A stretch of DNA of 64,000 nt. Source: Gammaproteobacteria bacterium (GTDB lineage: Bacteria; Pseudomonadota; Gammaproteobacteria; Pseudomonadales; Halieaceae). Positions within the stretch are counted from its first letter, which is position 1. The number at the start of each line of letters is the position of its first letter. The translations under genes were made by a program, and so were the position numbers. The notes beneath the pieces were generated by a model. It was not told where the DNA came from, did not search any database, and saw only the letters and a list, made by a program, of their open reading frames with translations. Positions 27,117 to 36,300 of the stretch are shown here, one piece after another. The stretch lies in assembly GCA_024742415.1 (NCBI GenBank), contig JANSYN010000015.1:36566-100565 (forward strand), given 5' to 3'.

Positions 27117-27637
27117 GCGTGTTGTTTCTACGTGGCCCCCTGACGTGCCAATGAATCACGAGGTGCGCTCCTCTTGTTCTTGTGCTGTGGCTCGATACTG
27201 GCTGGCCGATACTGCTTCTCAAACCCAGGGCTCGATGTTCTGCTCACAGCAGCGTACTGGCTGCCTGTGGCCGGTGCGCAGATTCGCCAGCTGACTAGGG
27301 TGCAGTGCGATGGCCCGGCCATCGATGTTCAAAATACCGCATGCCAAGTGTAGCTGCCACCGGCCAGTTTGCCGAGCCGCCTGCGATTGCAGGCGTCGGC
27401 TTGATCTCGCAAGACAGTGCCGCCTGGCTTTATCGGTACGCTGCCCCGGGTGCCGAGCCGTGCGCGGTTGCCGTGCACAGGGTGCTCAATTAGACTCACT
27501 GCGTGCGCGGGCAAGGCCTGCGCCGCTACTCACCCGCAACCTGTTGAGCATGCCATGCCCGGATTCACACAGTCCTTGAAGACGACAAACCGCTTTCTCC
27601 GCTGTGCTGTGTGGCGCGGCGGTGTTTTGACAACCGC

Positions 27638-28474
27638 ATGAGCAACGAGCAGATTAAACCAGTCGCGCGTGAGGGGCAGTCCTTCGACACCTCAACGGAC
27701 GATCGTTTCTTTCAATACTACCTGCAGCAGAGCCAGTCGCCGGCTGCGGTTGCTCGCTTTGAGCGACTGGCTGACCTTACCCTCAAGCAGATGGCCCGAC
27801 AGGGCCGCACCGGGCCTTTTGATGTGCTGGATGTGGGCGGCGGCGCGGGCACGCTGGGCCGGATCTATGCGGGTGCCGGGCACCGTGTGACCTGCGTGGA
27901 CATCAGCGAAGACCTGCTGTCTTTGGGCAGGCAACGCGCGGCGCACGAAGCGTTACCAATAGATTTTGTAAACTGCAGTGCCACCGACTTGCCGCTGGCC
28001 GACGCCACGATTGATATCTGCCTGGTACCGGAACTGCTGGAGCATGTGGTGCAGTGGCGCGCCGTGCTTGACCAGGCCGCGCGCGTGCTGCGCCCCGGCG
28101 GTCTATTGTTTCTGAGCACCACCAACTCCTTGTGCCCGCGCCAGGACGAGTTTGAACTGCCCTTGTACAGTTGGTATCCGCCTGCCTTGAAGCGTTACTG
28201 CGAACAACTGGCGCGTACAACGCGGCCACAGCTGGCCAATTACAGCAAGTATCCGGCGGTAAATTGGTTCACGTTCAATGCACTGTGCGCTGCACTGCGC
28301 GAGCGACACTTCGACAGCTTTATGGACAGGCTGGACATGCTGGAAGTGCGCAGCGCCGGCACCACCAAGGCGCGCATTGCCAGCACACTCGCCAGGCTGC
28401 CGTTGGGCAGGTTTATGACCCAGCTGGTCACACCGAACGCCCTGGTGTTGGCACGCAAGGCCGCCGGGGCCTGA
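27638..28474 (+). CDS. SAM-dependent methyltransferase (class I, UbiG-like fold)
   Basis: A 278-residue methyltransferase. The SAM motif I is VLDVGGGAGTLG, followed by the acidic motif VTCVDIS, a motif near FVNCSATDLPLADATIDICL, and ARVLRPGGLLFLSTTNSLCP as motif III. The layout resembles UbiG-type O-methyltransferases, but the C-terminal half (WYPPALKRYCEQLAR onward) differs, so I do not name the substrate. No ribosome site is clear at the ATG at 27638; a GTG at 27611 is an alternative. It converges with the DUF3604 gene with only about 20 bases between stops. Confidence 0.82.
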   Translation: MSNEQIKPVAREGQSFDTSTDDRFFQYYLQQSQSPAAVARFERLADLTLKQMARQGRTGPFDVLDVGGGAGTLGRIYAGAGHRVTCVDISEDLLSLGRQRAAHEALPIDFVNCSATDLPLADATIDICLVPELLEHVVQWRAVLDQAARVLRPGGLLFLSTTNSLCPRQDEFELPLYSWYPPALKRYCEQLARTTRPQLANYSKYPAVNWFTFNALCAALRERHFDSFMDRLDMLEVRSAGTTKARIASTLARLPLGRFMTQLVTPNALVLARKAAGA

Positions 28475-28493
28475 TACGCCGCGGCAGGCTGGC

Positions 28494-30362
28494 TTACTGC
28501 GGTCGGTACCAGATGGACGAGGTGTAAGCGCGCTCCTGGATGGTGTCAGGGTAGTCTGCGGCATGTTCCATGCCCAGTGCCCGCGCATCCAGCAACGAGT
28601 GCCGCGCGGTTGGAATCTGCAGCACGCGCACATAATAGAAAGCCGATTGGCTCGGGTCGAATTCCGGATCCACCCACAGAGCTTTTAACTGTTGCGCCCC
28701 GATGCTGTTCTCGACTTTGCCATTTTTGAGGTTCACAGTATTACCCACAGCCGGTAGCGAACCGTCAGCGTTCAGCGGCCGTTCATCAGACCAGGCAACG
28801 TTAAAAACCTTTTCCTGCGCCGCGCCGTTGCTGTCCAGCCAGCCCTTGACGATCTGGATGCGATCCAGGTTGGCACCCACCGGGTCTTTTTCCGCGATCA
28901 CCAGAAAGTGGGGCGTCTCGGCTGTGCCAAGTTCGCCGCCCATCGGAACGCCCTGCGCAGTTGCATAGCGATACAGGTCGGCGTTTTCAAGATCTTCAGC
29001 CACGAAGTTCGCCCCGCCGTAAAACTGCACTGCAATGCGCGGGCCGGTGGTGGCGTACACTTCGCGGCGCTGGAAGGCCTTGAGAATCTCCGCACGCGTG
29101 TTGTTCTCGGCCCACACCGCCGCCAGGCCCGATGCCGACATCGACCAGCCGCTGGGGCCTGCCCCCTCGCCATTCCAGCGCGATTGCTTGTTGGCGGGTA
29201 TGGAGTCTGTTGCCAGCTTGCCATGAAAGTTGTCCTCTTCGGCCGAGGGCAGGGACGTGTGCGAATCGGTCGAGCCGATCACGCCCAGGCGATAGGGATT
29301 AATGCCCAGTGATTGTTCCAGCTCCAGCCCGAGCTTCAAGGCAGGGCGCACAAAGTCACCGGCGGTGGGCTGGTAGGGTGTCCATTCGCGCTGAATATAA
29401 AACGGGTAGTTTTCGAAATCTGCGAACTCGTCATCCGGAGACAGCGTGGAATGTGTTTCTGAGTCGCCCTTGATTTGCGTAATCTCTGCGATCTTCTCCC
29501 ACTTGCTGCGCATCTCTACATAGTCTTTGTCGAACGCCTCGCCGCGCAGGCTGGTTTCTGAAAACATATAGCCCTTGGAGATATTCGAGTTGTGTGGAAT
29601 CGCTGTGAAGTTGGCACCGGTCGCTGCGCTGGTTTCTTCCAGCCAGGCCCACAGGTCTTCCGGGTAGGGGCTGTCGTCGAGCCCGAAGGGGTCATACTGC
29701 TGGGCGGTCGCTGCATCGCTGTCGGTCACCACTACGCGGTGCAGGTTGGCGCCAGCGGGAATGGCGCTCCATTCCCAGCCGATCATGGCAGAGAACTCGC
29801 CCGGTACGTTGTGCTGGTCGGCGATGTCAGTAATGGTGCGCCAGGTATCGATTTCAACCTGGTGGTTCATGGGTAGCAGGCCGACGTCGCTATTTTCCAG
29901 GCTGCTGGCACTGGCATCTTCAGCCGGTGTCAGGTTTGGGTCTGGCAGAATACTGACGAACAACTCGCGGCCCTCGCCCTCGTCGATCGCCCTGCGCAGA
30001 ATGTAGCCCGCAACCCAGCCCTTGATGGCATCCCAAAGCCCCAGGTCGGAGGTGTCGACCCCATCGCGGTGAATGCTGCGAATCTGGCCCAGAAACTCGG
30101 CGTGATCCGAAACCACCAGAAAATCCAGCGGCGTACCGATCTGCACGCGCGCCTGGTGATAGGGGTGGATGACCGGGTAGCCCTTGGCGTAGCGGTAGGC
30201 GGTATCGGGGTCGGCGGTCAGGTTATTGTTGCTGTAGGCGTCGGAAGAATAGGTGGTGTGCAGGTGTGTGTCGCCCCAGAGTAGTTTTTTTTCGGTGGCG
30301 CTGGCGCCGCTGGTGGCGATAGCGGTTGCAGTTACAAGCGTGGCAATCAGAATTCTCTGCAT
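28494..30362 (-). CDS. DUF3604 domain exported protein
   Basis: A 622-residue protein from the ATG at 30362, which has an AGGAC site and gives a Sec signal peptide (MQRILIATLVTATAIATSGASA). The mature N-terminus, LLWGDTHLHTTYSSDAY, is a PHP-like metal-binding strand typical of DUF3604. Further matching blocks are DFLVVSDHAEFLG, TAIPHNSNISKGYMF, LGVIGSTDSHTSLPSAEED and the TRAEILKAFQRREVYATTGPRI end segment. The His/Asp pattern suggests a metal-dependent phosphoesterase-like fold in the periplasm. Biochemical role is not established for the family. Confidence 0.9.
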   Translation of the reverse strand: MQRILIATLVTATAIATSGASATEKKLLWGDTHLHTTYSSDAYSNNNLTADPDTAYRYAKGYPVIHPYHQARVQIGTPLDFLVVSDHAEFLGQIRSIHRDGVDTSDLGLWDAIKGWVAGYILRRAIDEGEGRELFVSILPDPNLTPAEDASASSLENSDVGLLPMNHQVEIDTWRTITDIADQHNVPGEFSAMIGWEWSAIPAGANLHRVVVTDSDAATAQQYDPFGLDDSPYPEDLWAWLEETSAATGANFTAIPHNSNISKGYMFSETSLRGEAFDKDYVEMRSKWEKIAEITQIKGDSETHSTLSPDDEFADFENYPFYIQREWTPYQPTAGDFVRPALKLGLELEQSLGINPYRLGVIGSTDSHTSLPSAEEDNFHGKLATDSIPANKQSRWNGEGAGPSGWSMSASGLAAVWAENNTRAEILKAFQRREVYATTGPRIAVQFYGGANFVAEDLENADLYRYATAQGVPMGGELGTAETPHFLVIAEKDPVGANLDRIQIVKGWLDSNGAAQEKVFNVAWSDERPLNADGSLPAVGNTVNLKNGKVENSIGAQQLKALWVDPEFDPSQSAFYYVRVLQIPTARHSLLDARALGMEHAADYPDTIQERAYTSSIWYRPQ

Positions 30363-30522
30363 GCGGGTAGTCCTGTGTTTTTTATAGTAACGTCGAGCGG
30401 GAGGGCGCTGTGGCACACAATAGCGCCGCACCGGGTACATTGTGAAGTGATGTGTAAACAGATGCCAGTGCTATTGTTCCGGCGCGCGAGGCTCGCCGCA
30501 GATGCGACCCACAGCGTGTTTC

Positions 30523-33279
30523 CTACTGCAGTGAATCCAGCAGCGCCCGGGCCTCGTCGCGCTCCGGAAACTCCGTCTGTGTGGCCAGCAGGGTGGTCAG
30601 TGTGGCCAGGGCTTTATCCGGTTGCCCGGCGGCCTGCTCAATCTGGGCGCGATGGAACATCAGCGAGGGTTGCCCGGGTGCCTTGTCCAGTGCGCGCTCA
30701 ATGGAGCGCATGGCCATCTCGGTGTTACCATTTTTCAGTTCAACAATGGCCAGTGTGTCGAGCACGGCTGCGTTCTCTGGCGCTACGTCGGCGGCAGCGC
30801 GGGCGTATTCCAGTGCCTGCTGTGGGTCGCTGTCGCGCATGATCCAGGCCAGGTTATTCAGCGCCACCACATTGCGCGGGTTGCGGGTAAGAATCTCTTC
30901 ATACTGGGTTTGCGCTTCAGAGATGTTATCCATGTTGTCGAAGGCCAGCTTCATGCGAATGACGCTGTCATCAGGGTTGTCTTTGAGCCACTGGCGATAG
31001 ACATTTTGCGCGCCGTCGCTGTTGTCGGCAGATTCATAGTAGCTGCCCAGTGCCAGCGTTGTTTGCGTTGTGGGGCGCACGGCCTGGGCACGCTGTGCGA
31101 ACTGTATGGCGGTGAGTTTGTCGTCGCTCTCATGGGCCTGGGCCGCTTGTAGCAGCAGCACCTCGGGGTTGTCTGGCGCTTCACGCACCAGTACATCGAG
31201 TTGCGGCTGCATCGCTTCAATGCGGCCCGTTTGCAGCAGTAGTTTGGTCATTGCCAGGCGCGCGGGCAGGTAGTTTGGGTCCAGTTCGATCGCGCGCTGC
31301 AGTTTTTCTTCTGCCAGTACCTGATCGTTGCTGCCAGCGGCGGCGAGCGCGGTAAGGTAGAGATTGGTAACGCTGTTGGGGTCGGTCTCGTTGAGTTTCT
31401 CGAGGGTGAACAAGGCTTCGGAATAGTCGGTGCCCACCACCTGCGCAGCAGCCGCCAGCTGCATCACGCGCGGATCAGCACGCTCCAGGTCATTCAACCC
31501 CAGGAAGGTTGAGCTGACTTTGTCCGCGCGACCTTGACTGAGGTGATAGCGCGCAAGCATGATTCTCGGTTGCAGTGCGCGGGGGTGCAGTTCTATCGCC
31601 CGTTCCAGTTCGGTCACCATGGCGGCCTCGTCACCGCGGCGCCCGCTTATCAGTGCCAGCTGCACCATGGCCGACAAGTGCTTGTTATCGCCGCGCAGTA
31701 CGGCCTCATAGTAACCCTGGGCTGCCTCCAGATCATCGGCGGCAATTGCCATCTGTGCCAGCGAGTGGTTTGCGCCCGGGTCTGAGGGTAATCTGGCCAG
31801 TACGCTTGCATAGGCGGCGCGGGCTTTGTCAGTGTCGCCGGCACGGTTGTGTATCCAGCCGGTAAGGTTCAGTAGGGTGGGGTTGTCGGGTTCCCTGGCA
31901 GCCAGCTCCTGTGCGGCGGCGAGCGCCTCTTCATACTTGCCTTGCTCTACCATGCTCAACACCAGCAGCAGGTCAGCTTGCTGGTGCTGTGGGTCCAGTT
32001 CCAGAGCGGTTTCAAGATGCAGGCTGGCGTCTTCGGGCTTGCCGTTGAGCAGGAGTCCGGCGCCAAGGCTGACCTGCGCCCGGGCGGAATCCGGTTCAAG
32101 CTGTGCCACACGCGCCAGCATGGTGATGCCCTCGTCGGTTTTGCCCTGCTGCAACAGCGCGTTGGCCAGCAGTTGCAGGCTGACCGTGTCATTGGGGGCA
32201 GCCTGCACCACCGGTCGAATGAGTTTTTCTGCCTCTACAAACTCACCCTCTTCAAGGCGGATGGTGGTAAGCAGCTTGCGTCCACGCATGCTCGCGGGCA
32301 TCAGGGCGGCAAAGCGGGCAGCGGCTTCCGAGGCCATTTCAAGATTGCCGTTAGCCAGGTGGGCGCTGCCCTGAAAAAAGGCGATCTGTGGGAATTCCTT
32401 GGTCAGCGGCTCGGCGATTGCCAGGCGTTTCACGGCGTCTTCGTAGCGCCCGTTGCGCACATCCAGAAAGCCCTTGAGGTAGTTCGCACTGGGGTTTTTG
32501 GGCCCGAGTTGCATTAATCGATTGACCTGCCACTCGGCCTTTTTGTAATCCTCGATCTGCAGCGACATCAGCGCAGCCTGGTACAGGGCAACGGCGTTGT
32601 CCGGATCGTATTTGAGGACCTCCTCGAAGGACTTCACGGCAGCCTCGACATCCTGCTGGCGTAACTGCACCTCGCCCAGTGCCATCCACGCGTTGGCGTT
32701 GTCAGTTTCGCGCTCGAGCACTTCTTCGAGGGTGGCTTCGGCGGTTTCTATCTCGCCGGTGTTGATCTCAAGCTGCGCCTTGGCGAGCTTGGCACCGGTG
32801 GAGTCCGGTTGCAGTTTCAGGGTTTTTTCGATGAGCTTGCGCGCGTCGCGGTTTTCCGCCATGGCGACCTTGGCCAGGGCCTGGCTGGTGTACAAACTGG
32901 CCTTGGCGTCGTCGGTCAATCCGGTGTCATCGAGCTTTACCACCTCGGCGAATTTGCCCACGCCCACCAGCGCCGCGGCATAGGCCGGTGTGACTTCGCT
33001 GGGCTGCCAGTCCAGCCACATGGCGCGTTCCAGCTCTTTTTCTGCCGAGGCGACATCGCCCTGGTCAAGATAGGTTTTGCCCAGCAGCCAGCGCGCCTGG
33101 CCATTGGCCTGATCTTTCTGTAGCGCGTTCTTCAGTTCCAGCACCGCCGATGCGCTGTCATTCTGCAGCAGGAAAGATTGCGCACGTTCAATGTGCTCCT
33201 GGGGCGTTGGATCGGAGCCACAGCTTGCCAGCAGCAGGGTCAGCAGAAGCGTGATGAGTGTCAGGGCAGGTGTGCGCAT
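30523..33279 (-). CDS. TPR-repeat lipoprotein, PrsT-like
   Basis: A 918-residue lipoprotein: signal MRTPALTLITLLLTLLLASC, then more than twenty TPR-type helical repeats with the spacing A..L......P.N to the C-terminus. Length, lipobox and all-TPR build match the PrsT protein (TIGR02917) of PEP-CTERM/exosortase systems. In those systems it lies beside the exosortase and polysaccharide export genes; none is present here, so this is an orphan or general envelope scaffold. It should be anchored in a periplasm-facing membrane and act by protein binding. It is transcribed alone. Confidence 0.82.
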   Translation of the reverse strand: MRTPALTLITLLLTLLLASCGSDPTPQEHIERAQSFLLQNDSASAVLELKNALQKDQANGQARWLLGKTYLDQGDVASAEKELERAMWLDWQPSEVTPAYAAALVGVGKFAEVVKLDDTGLTDDAKASLYTSQALAKVAMAENRDARKLIEKTLKLQPDSTGAKLAKAQLEINTGEIETAEATLEEVLERETDNANAWMALGEVQLRQQDVEAAVKSFEEVLKYDPDNAVALYQAALMSLQIEDYKKAEWQVNRLMQLGPKNPSANYLKGFLDVRNGRYEDAVKRLAIAEPLTKEFPQIAFFQGSAHLANGNLEMASEAAARFAALMPASMRGRKLLTTIRLEEGEFVEAEKLIRPVVQAAPNDTVSLQLLANALLQQGKTDEGITMLARVAQLEPDSARAQVSLGAGLLLNGKPEDASLHLETALELDPQHQQADLLLVLSMVEQGKYEEALAAAQELAAREPDNPTLLNLTGWIHNRAGDTDKARAAYASVLARLPSDPGANHSLAQMAIAADDLEAAQGYYEAVLRGDNKHLSAMVQLALISGRRGDEAAMVTELERAIELHPRALQPRIMLARYHLSQGRADKVSSTFLGLNDLERADPRVMQLAAAAQVVGTDYSEALFTLEKLNETDPNSVTNLYLTALAAAGSNDQVLAEEKLQRAIELDPNYLPARLAMTKLLLQTGRIEAMQPQLDVLVREAPDNPEVLLLQAAQAHESDDKLTAIQFAQRAQAVRPTTQTTLALGSYYESADNSDGAQNVYRQWLKDNPDDSVIRMKLAFDNMDNISEAQTQYEEILTRNPRNVVALNNLAWIMRDSDPQQALEYARAAADVAPENAAVLDTLAIVELKNGNTEMAMRSIERALDKAPGQPSLMFHRAQIEQAAGQPDKALATLTTLLATQTEFPERDEARALLDSLQ

Positions 33280-33553
33280 TATCGTCCTCTGATAAAGGGA
33301 GCCTGAAGATAGGCTCTAGTGTAGGCCATTCGGCCCCTCAACGCCCATGGGTAAGTGTGAGGCAGTTCTGAAAAACCGGGTTGTGCCGTTTGATTGGGGC
33401 CGCGTCAGCGGTTGCGCGATGTATACGTCCGCCGGCAACGCTTGTCACGCTTTTGTGCAGCGGGATTTCGGACGCTCGGGCATGCACACCCCCAATGTGG
33501 ACACCATCTGGTCTGTTTGTGCGCTTTCTGCGTAGGTAGTGTGAGGAGACTGT

Positions 33554-34246
33554 ATGATTCTGAATGCCGCTGATATCGAATCGATGGAGCAACGGCGCCG
33601 AGCGGCGCTGGTGAACTCCCTGTCGGGGTTTAAGTCTGCCAATTTGGTGGGCACTGCAAATGTGCGTCGTGCGACTAATCTGGCGATCATGAGCTCGGTG
33701 GTCCACCTTGGCTCACACCCGCCGTTATTGGCCCTGGTGGTGCGACCGGGGGGAGAGGAGCGGCATACCCTTGCCAACATTCTGGCAACCGGCTGCTACA
33801 CCATCAACCACGTGAACTCCGCACTGGTCGAGGCGGCGCACCAGACGGCGGCGCGCTATCCCAACGAGGTGTCGGAGTTTACCGCTACGGGGCTGACGCC
33901 GCGATGGCGCGACGGCTTCGATGCGCCCGCTGTAGAGGAAGCGCATGTGCGCATGGGATTGAGGTTGCGCGAGCACCAGGAGCTGAGTATCAACGCCACC
34001 CATCTGGTCATCGGTGAAGTGGTGTTTGTAGAACTGCCCGACAATAGCCTGCGCAGCGACGGGTCGCTGGACATCGCCGCCGCCGACACGGTGGCGTTGG
34101 CAGGCCTGGATTCCTACTACCTTACCCAGCCGCACAAACGCATGGCGTATGCCAAGCCGGATCTGCCGCCGCGTGAAGTCAGCGCACAGGGCGAGCTCCC
34201 GGCACAGCCAGCGCGCGGTGCGCCATCTGTGCTGGGCAGTAGCTAG
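33554..34246 (+). CDS. Flavin reductase-like FMN-binding protein
   Basis: A 230-residue protein of the flavin-reductase-like / flavoredoxin (split-barrel FMN-binding) family. Evidence is the LSGFKSANLVGTAN and TNLAIMSSVVHLGSHPPLLALVV core, TLANILATGCYTINHVN, and the late VIGEVVFVELPD strand. It may supply reduced flavin to the HsaA-like hydroxylase that begins 575 bases downstream on the same strand. Its sequence is not a close HsaB match, so that pairing is inference. The C-terminal 30 residues are Pro/Ala-rich and probably disordered. The stretch 33280-33553 contains no gene I support. Confidence 0.75.
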   Translation: MILNAADIESMEQRRRAALVNSLSGFKSANLVGTANVRRATNLAIMSSVVHLGSHPPLLALVVRPGGEERHTLANILATGCYTINHVNSALVEAAHQTAARYPNEVSEFTATGLTPRWRDGFDAPAVEEAHVRMGLRLREHQELSINATHLVIGEVVFVELPDNSLRSDGSLDIAAADTVALAGLDSYYLTQPHKRMAYAKPDLPPREVSAQGELPAQPARGAPSVLGSS

Positions 34247-34339
34247 ACATAAGCAGCTTGTGGCGCTGGTCGTCCCCCGAATGAGGGATGCCGGCAGGCA
34301 TGGCATGCGGACACTCTGGGAGCACCGGCGCAGGGTGGA

Positions 34340-34820
34340 GTTACTTTTGGCGTGATGCATGAGTCAATGGCCCAGCGGCGCAGTTCGCGGCACGCTTGGA
34401 CAAGTAGCAGTGCCATGCGTGAAGCCATGGATGCGGGCAACAAGCGAGGCAGGCAACAAGTGAACGCAGCAGCGTGGCGACCAACACAGGGCCGACTGCC
34501 GTATGAAAGCAGCGACCAGTAGAGCAAGAGATGCAGTAACCGCCGCAAGGACGAGGCAGCAACCAACTCGGCAAGCGACACGGCTTTCTACACAGCAATC
34601 TACACAGTGACCAACAAAGCGGCCAACACAGGCCAACACAGTAGCCATCACGAAAATTGTCAAGAAAGCCAGCACAGCAAGAAACAGCGTAAGGCGCGTA
34701 CCAACCGGTACGGCAGCTGGCAAAGCGAAGAGCACGGCAATCAATACAGTAACTAACACAGTCATCAACACAGCAAAGACCATAGCAACGACCACAGCAA
34801 CAAACAGAGAGAGGAAGACC
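34340..34820. other. Low-complexity, T-poor intergenic region
   Basis: The plus strand is rich in A and C with scattered AACACAG and CAGCAA elements and few T residues; 34741-34800, for example, has 7 T against 28 A. No credible gene lies here. A minus-strand frame at 34364-34831 reads as a run of Val, Leu and Ala, but this follows from the base bias. A good ribosome site (GAGAGGAAG) for the next gene lies at its right end. Confidence 0.6.
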
Positions 34821-34821
34821 A

Positions 34822-36009
34822 ATGAATGCACCCGTCAATGATGCTGCCATCCAAACCGCCGCCGAAGGCGCCGCCATGCTTGAGCGCGTGATCGCGCTGC
34901 AGCCTTTGCTGCGCAACAATGCCGAACAGGCGCGAAGCGGGCGTCGCGTGCCGCAGGAGAACATACAGGCACTGCAGGATGCGGGCTTTTTCCTGGCATT
35001 GCAGCCCAAGGCCTGGGGCGGGTTCGAGCTGGATCCACAAGACTTTTTCCGCATGCAGATGGCCATCGCAGAGAGCTGCATGTCGACCGCCTGGGCAGGG
35101 GGCATCGTTGCTGTGCACGCCTACCAGATAGCGCTGATGGAACACCAGGCGCAGGTCGACGTCTGGGGCGAAGACATCCACACGCGTGTTTCGTCATCCT
35201 ACGCACCGATGGGCAAAGTCGAGCCGGTTGAGGGCGGCTTCCGCTTCAGTGGCCGCTGGGGCTGGAGCAGCGGCTGTGATCACTGCACCTGGGCGTTGCT
35301 GGGCGGCATTTTGCCAGACGGTACCTACCGCACCTTCCTGGTACCGCGCTCGGATTACCGCATTGAAGACACCTGGAACTCCATGGGCCTGCAGGGCACG
35401 GGCTCCAACGACATCGTGGTCGAGGATGCGTTTGTGCCCGAGCACCGCACGCACAAGCAAACCGATGGGTTTGCAGGCACCAATCCGGGCGTAACTGCCG
35501 ACAGCGCGCCGCTCTATCGCCTGCCCTGGGCCCAGTTGTTTATCCGTGTGGTGTCCACGCCAGCCATTGGTGCAGCGCGTGACGCCCTCAACCTGTATAC
35601 CGAGCTGGTCAAGGGCAAAGCCAGCGGCGATGTTACGAAGCTGGCACAGGACATCGGCACACAGATGCGGATTGCGGATGCGAAAAACGCCATCGAAACC
35701 ATGACGACGGTGCTGTTGGCCAATTTCGACGCGATGATGGCGGCCGTGCGTGCCGGGCAGGACATTCCCCTGGAAGATCGCATTCTGTATCGCTACCAGG
35801 CCTCGCTGGTGATTGAGCAGTCCATAGCGGTAGTCGACTCGCTGTTCTCATCGGCCGGTGGCTCCTCGGTGTTTCAGGGCAGTGCCATCCAGCAGCGTTT
35901 TCTGGATATCCACACCGCCCGCGCGCACGTCGCCAACAATCCCACGTCCTTCGCGCGTAATCTTGGCGCTGTGGGGCTGGGAGCGGACAACCGCGATTTC
36001 TTCGTCTAG
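34822..36009 (+). CDS. HsaA-like flavin-dependent monooxygenase (ACAD fold)
   Basis: A 395-residue protein of the acyl-CoA-dehydrogenase-fold hydroxylases that use reduced flavin and oxygen. It is close in pattern to HsaA, the steroid 3-HSA hydroxylase. Shared blocks are LQPKAWGGFELDPQDFF, TRVSSSYAPMGKVEPVEGGF, GRWGWSSGCDHCTWALLGG, DTWNSMGLQGTGSNDIVV and the C-terminal QRFLDIHTARAHVANNP. These enzymes need a separate reductase; the flavin reductase at 33554 is the nearest candidate. The rest of the steroid meta-cleavage set (hsaC, hsaD) is absent, so the phenolic substrate is unknown. The ATG at 34822 is supported by a GAGAGGAAG site. Confidence 0.88.
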   Translation: MNAPVNDAAIQTAAEGAAMLERVIALQPLLRNNAEQARSGRRVPQENIQALQDAGFFLALQPKAWGGFELDPQDFFRMQMAIAESCMSTAWAGGIVAVHAYQIALMEHQAQVDVWGEDIHTRVSSSYAPMGKVEPVEGGFRFSGRWGWSSGCDHCTWALLGGILPDGTYRTFLVPRSDYRIEDTWNSMGLQGTGSNDIVVEDAFVPEHRTHKQTDGFAGTNPGVTADSAPLYRLPWAQLFIRVVSTPAIGAARDALNLYTELVKGKASGDVTKLAQDIGTQMRIADAKNAIETMTTVLLANFDAMMAAVRAGQDIPLEDRILYRYQASLVIEQSIAVVDSLFSSAGGSSVFQGSAIQQRFLDIHTARAHVANNPTSFARNLGAVGLGADNRDFFV

Positions 36010-36076
36010 ACCGCCGTTTCAGCCTGGCGCGAGTAGCAGGATACGCGGGACCAGCGGCGATAGGCCCGGTGCGGTG

Positions 36077-36285
36077 CGCAACGTCACAAGCATGACTGCA
36101 CTGACGCAACTGTATGTGGGGATGGGGACGATAAGCCCTGTGCGGCATTCAGGGAGTCCCGTGCGACTGCAACAACCGCAGTCGGTAGGGAAGGGAATGA
36201 TGGGGCCTGTGTATGTCGCAACGTCACAAGCATGACTGCACTGACAGCATTGTAAGTAGGGACGGGGACGATAAGCCGTGCATAG
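36077..36285 (+). repeat. Duplicated spacer unit containing a start-like ATGACTGCA module
   Basis: A unit of about 65 bases, starting CGCAACGTCACAAGCATGAC at 36077, recurs at 36217, exactly 140 bases on. Both copies continue into a similar GGGGACGATAAGCC segment. The same ATGACTGCA opens the real gene at 36301, so the start context occurs three times (36092, 36232, 36301). The stretch holds no longer gene I support. Confidence 0.75.
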
Positions 36286-36300
36286 CGCAAGGGGGACAGC

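Noticed and set aside
34364..34831. Minus-strand frame of 155 codons reading as a multi-helix membrane protein
   Set aside because: Its Val/Leu/Ala content follows directly from the A/C-rich plus strand, it overlaps the start of the HsaA-like gene, and it has no ribosome site or family pattern.
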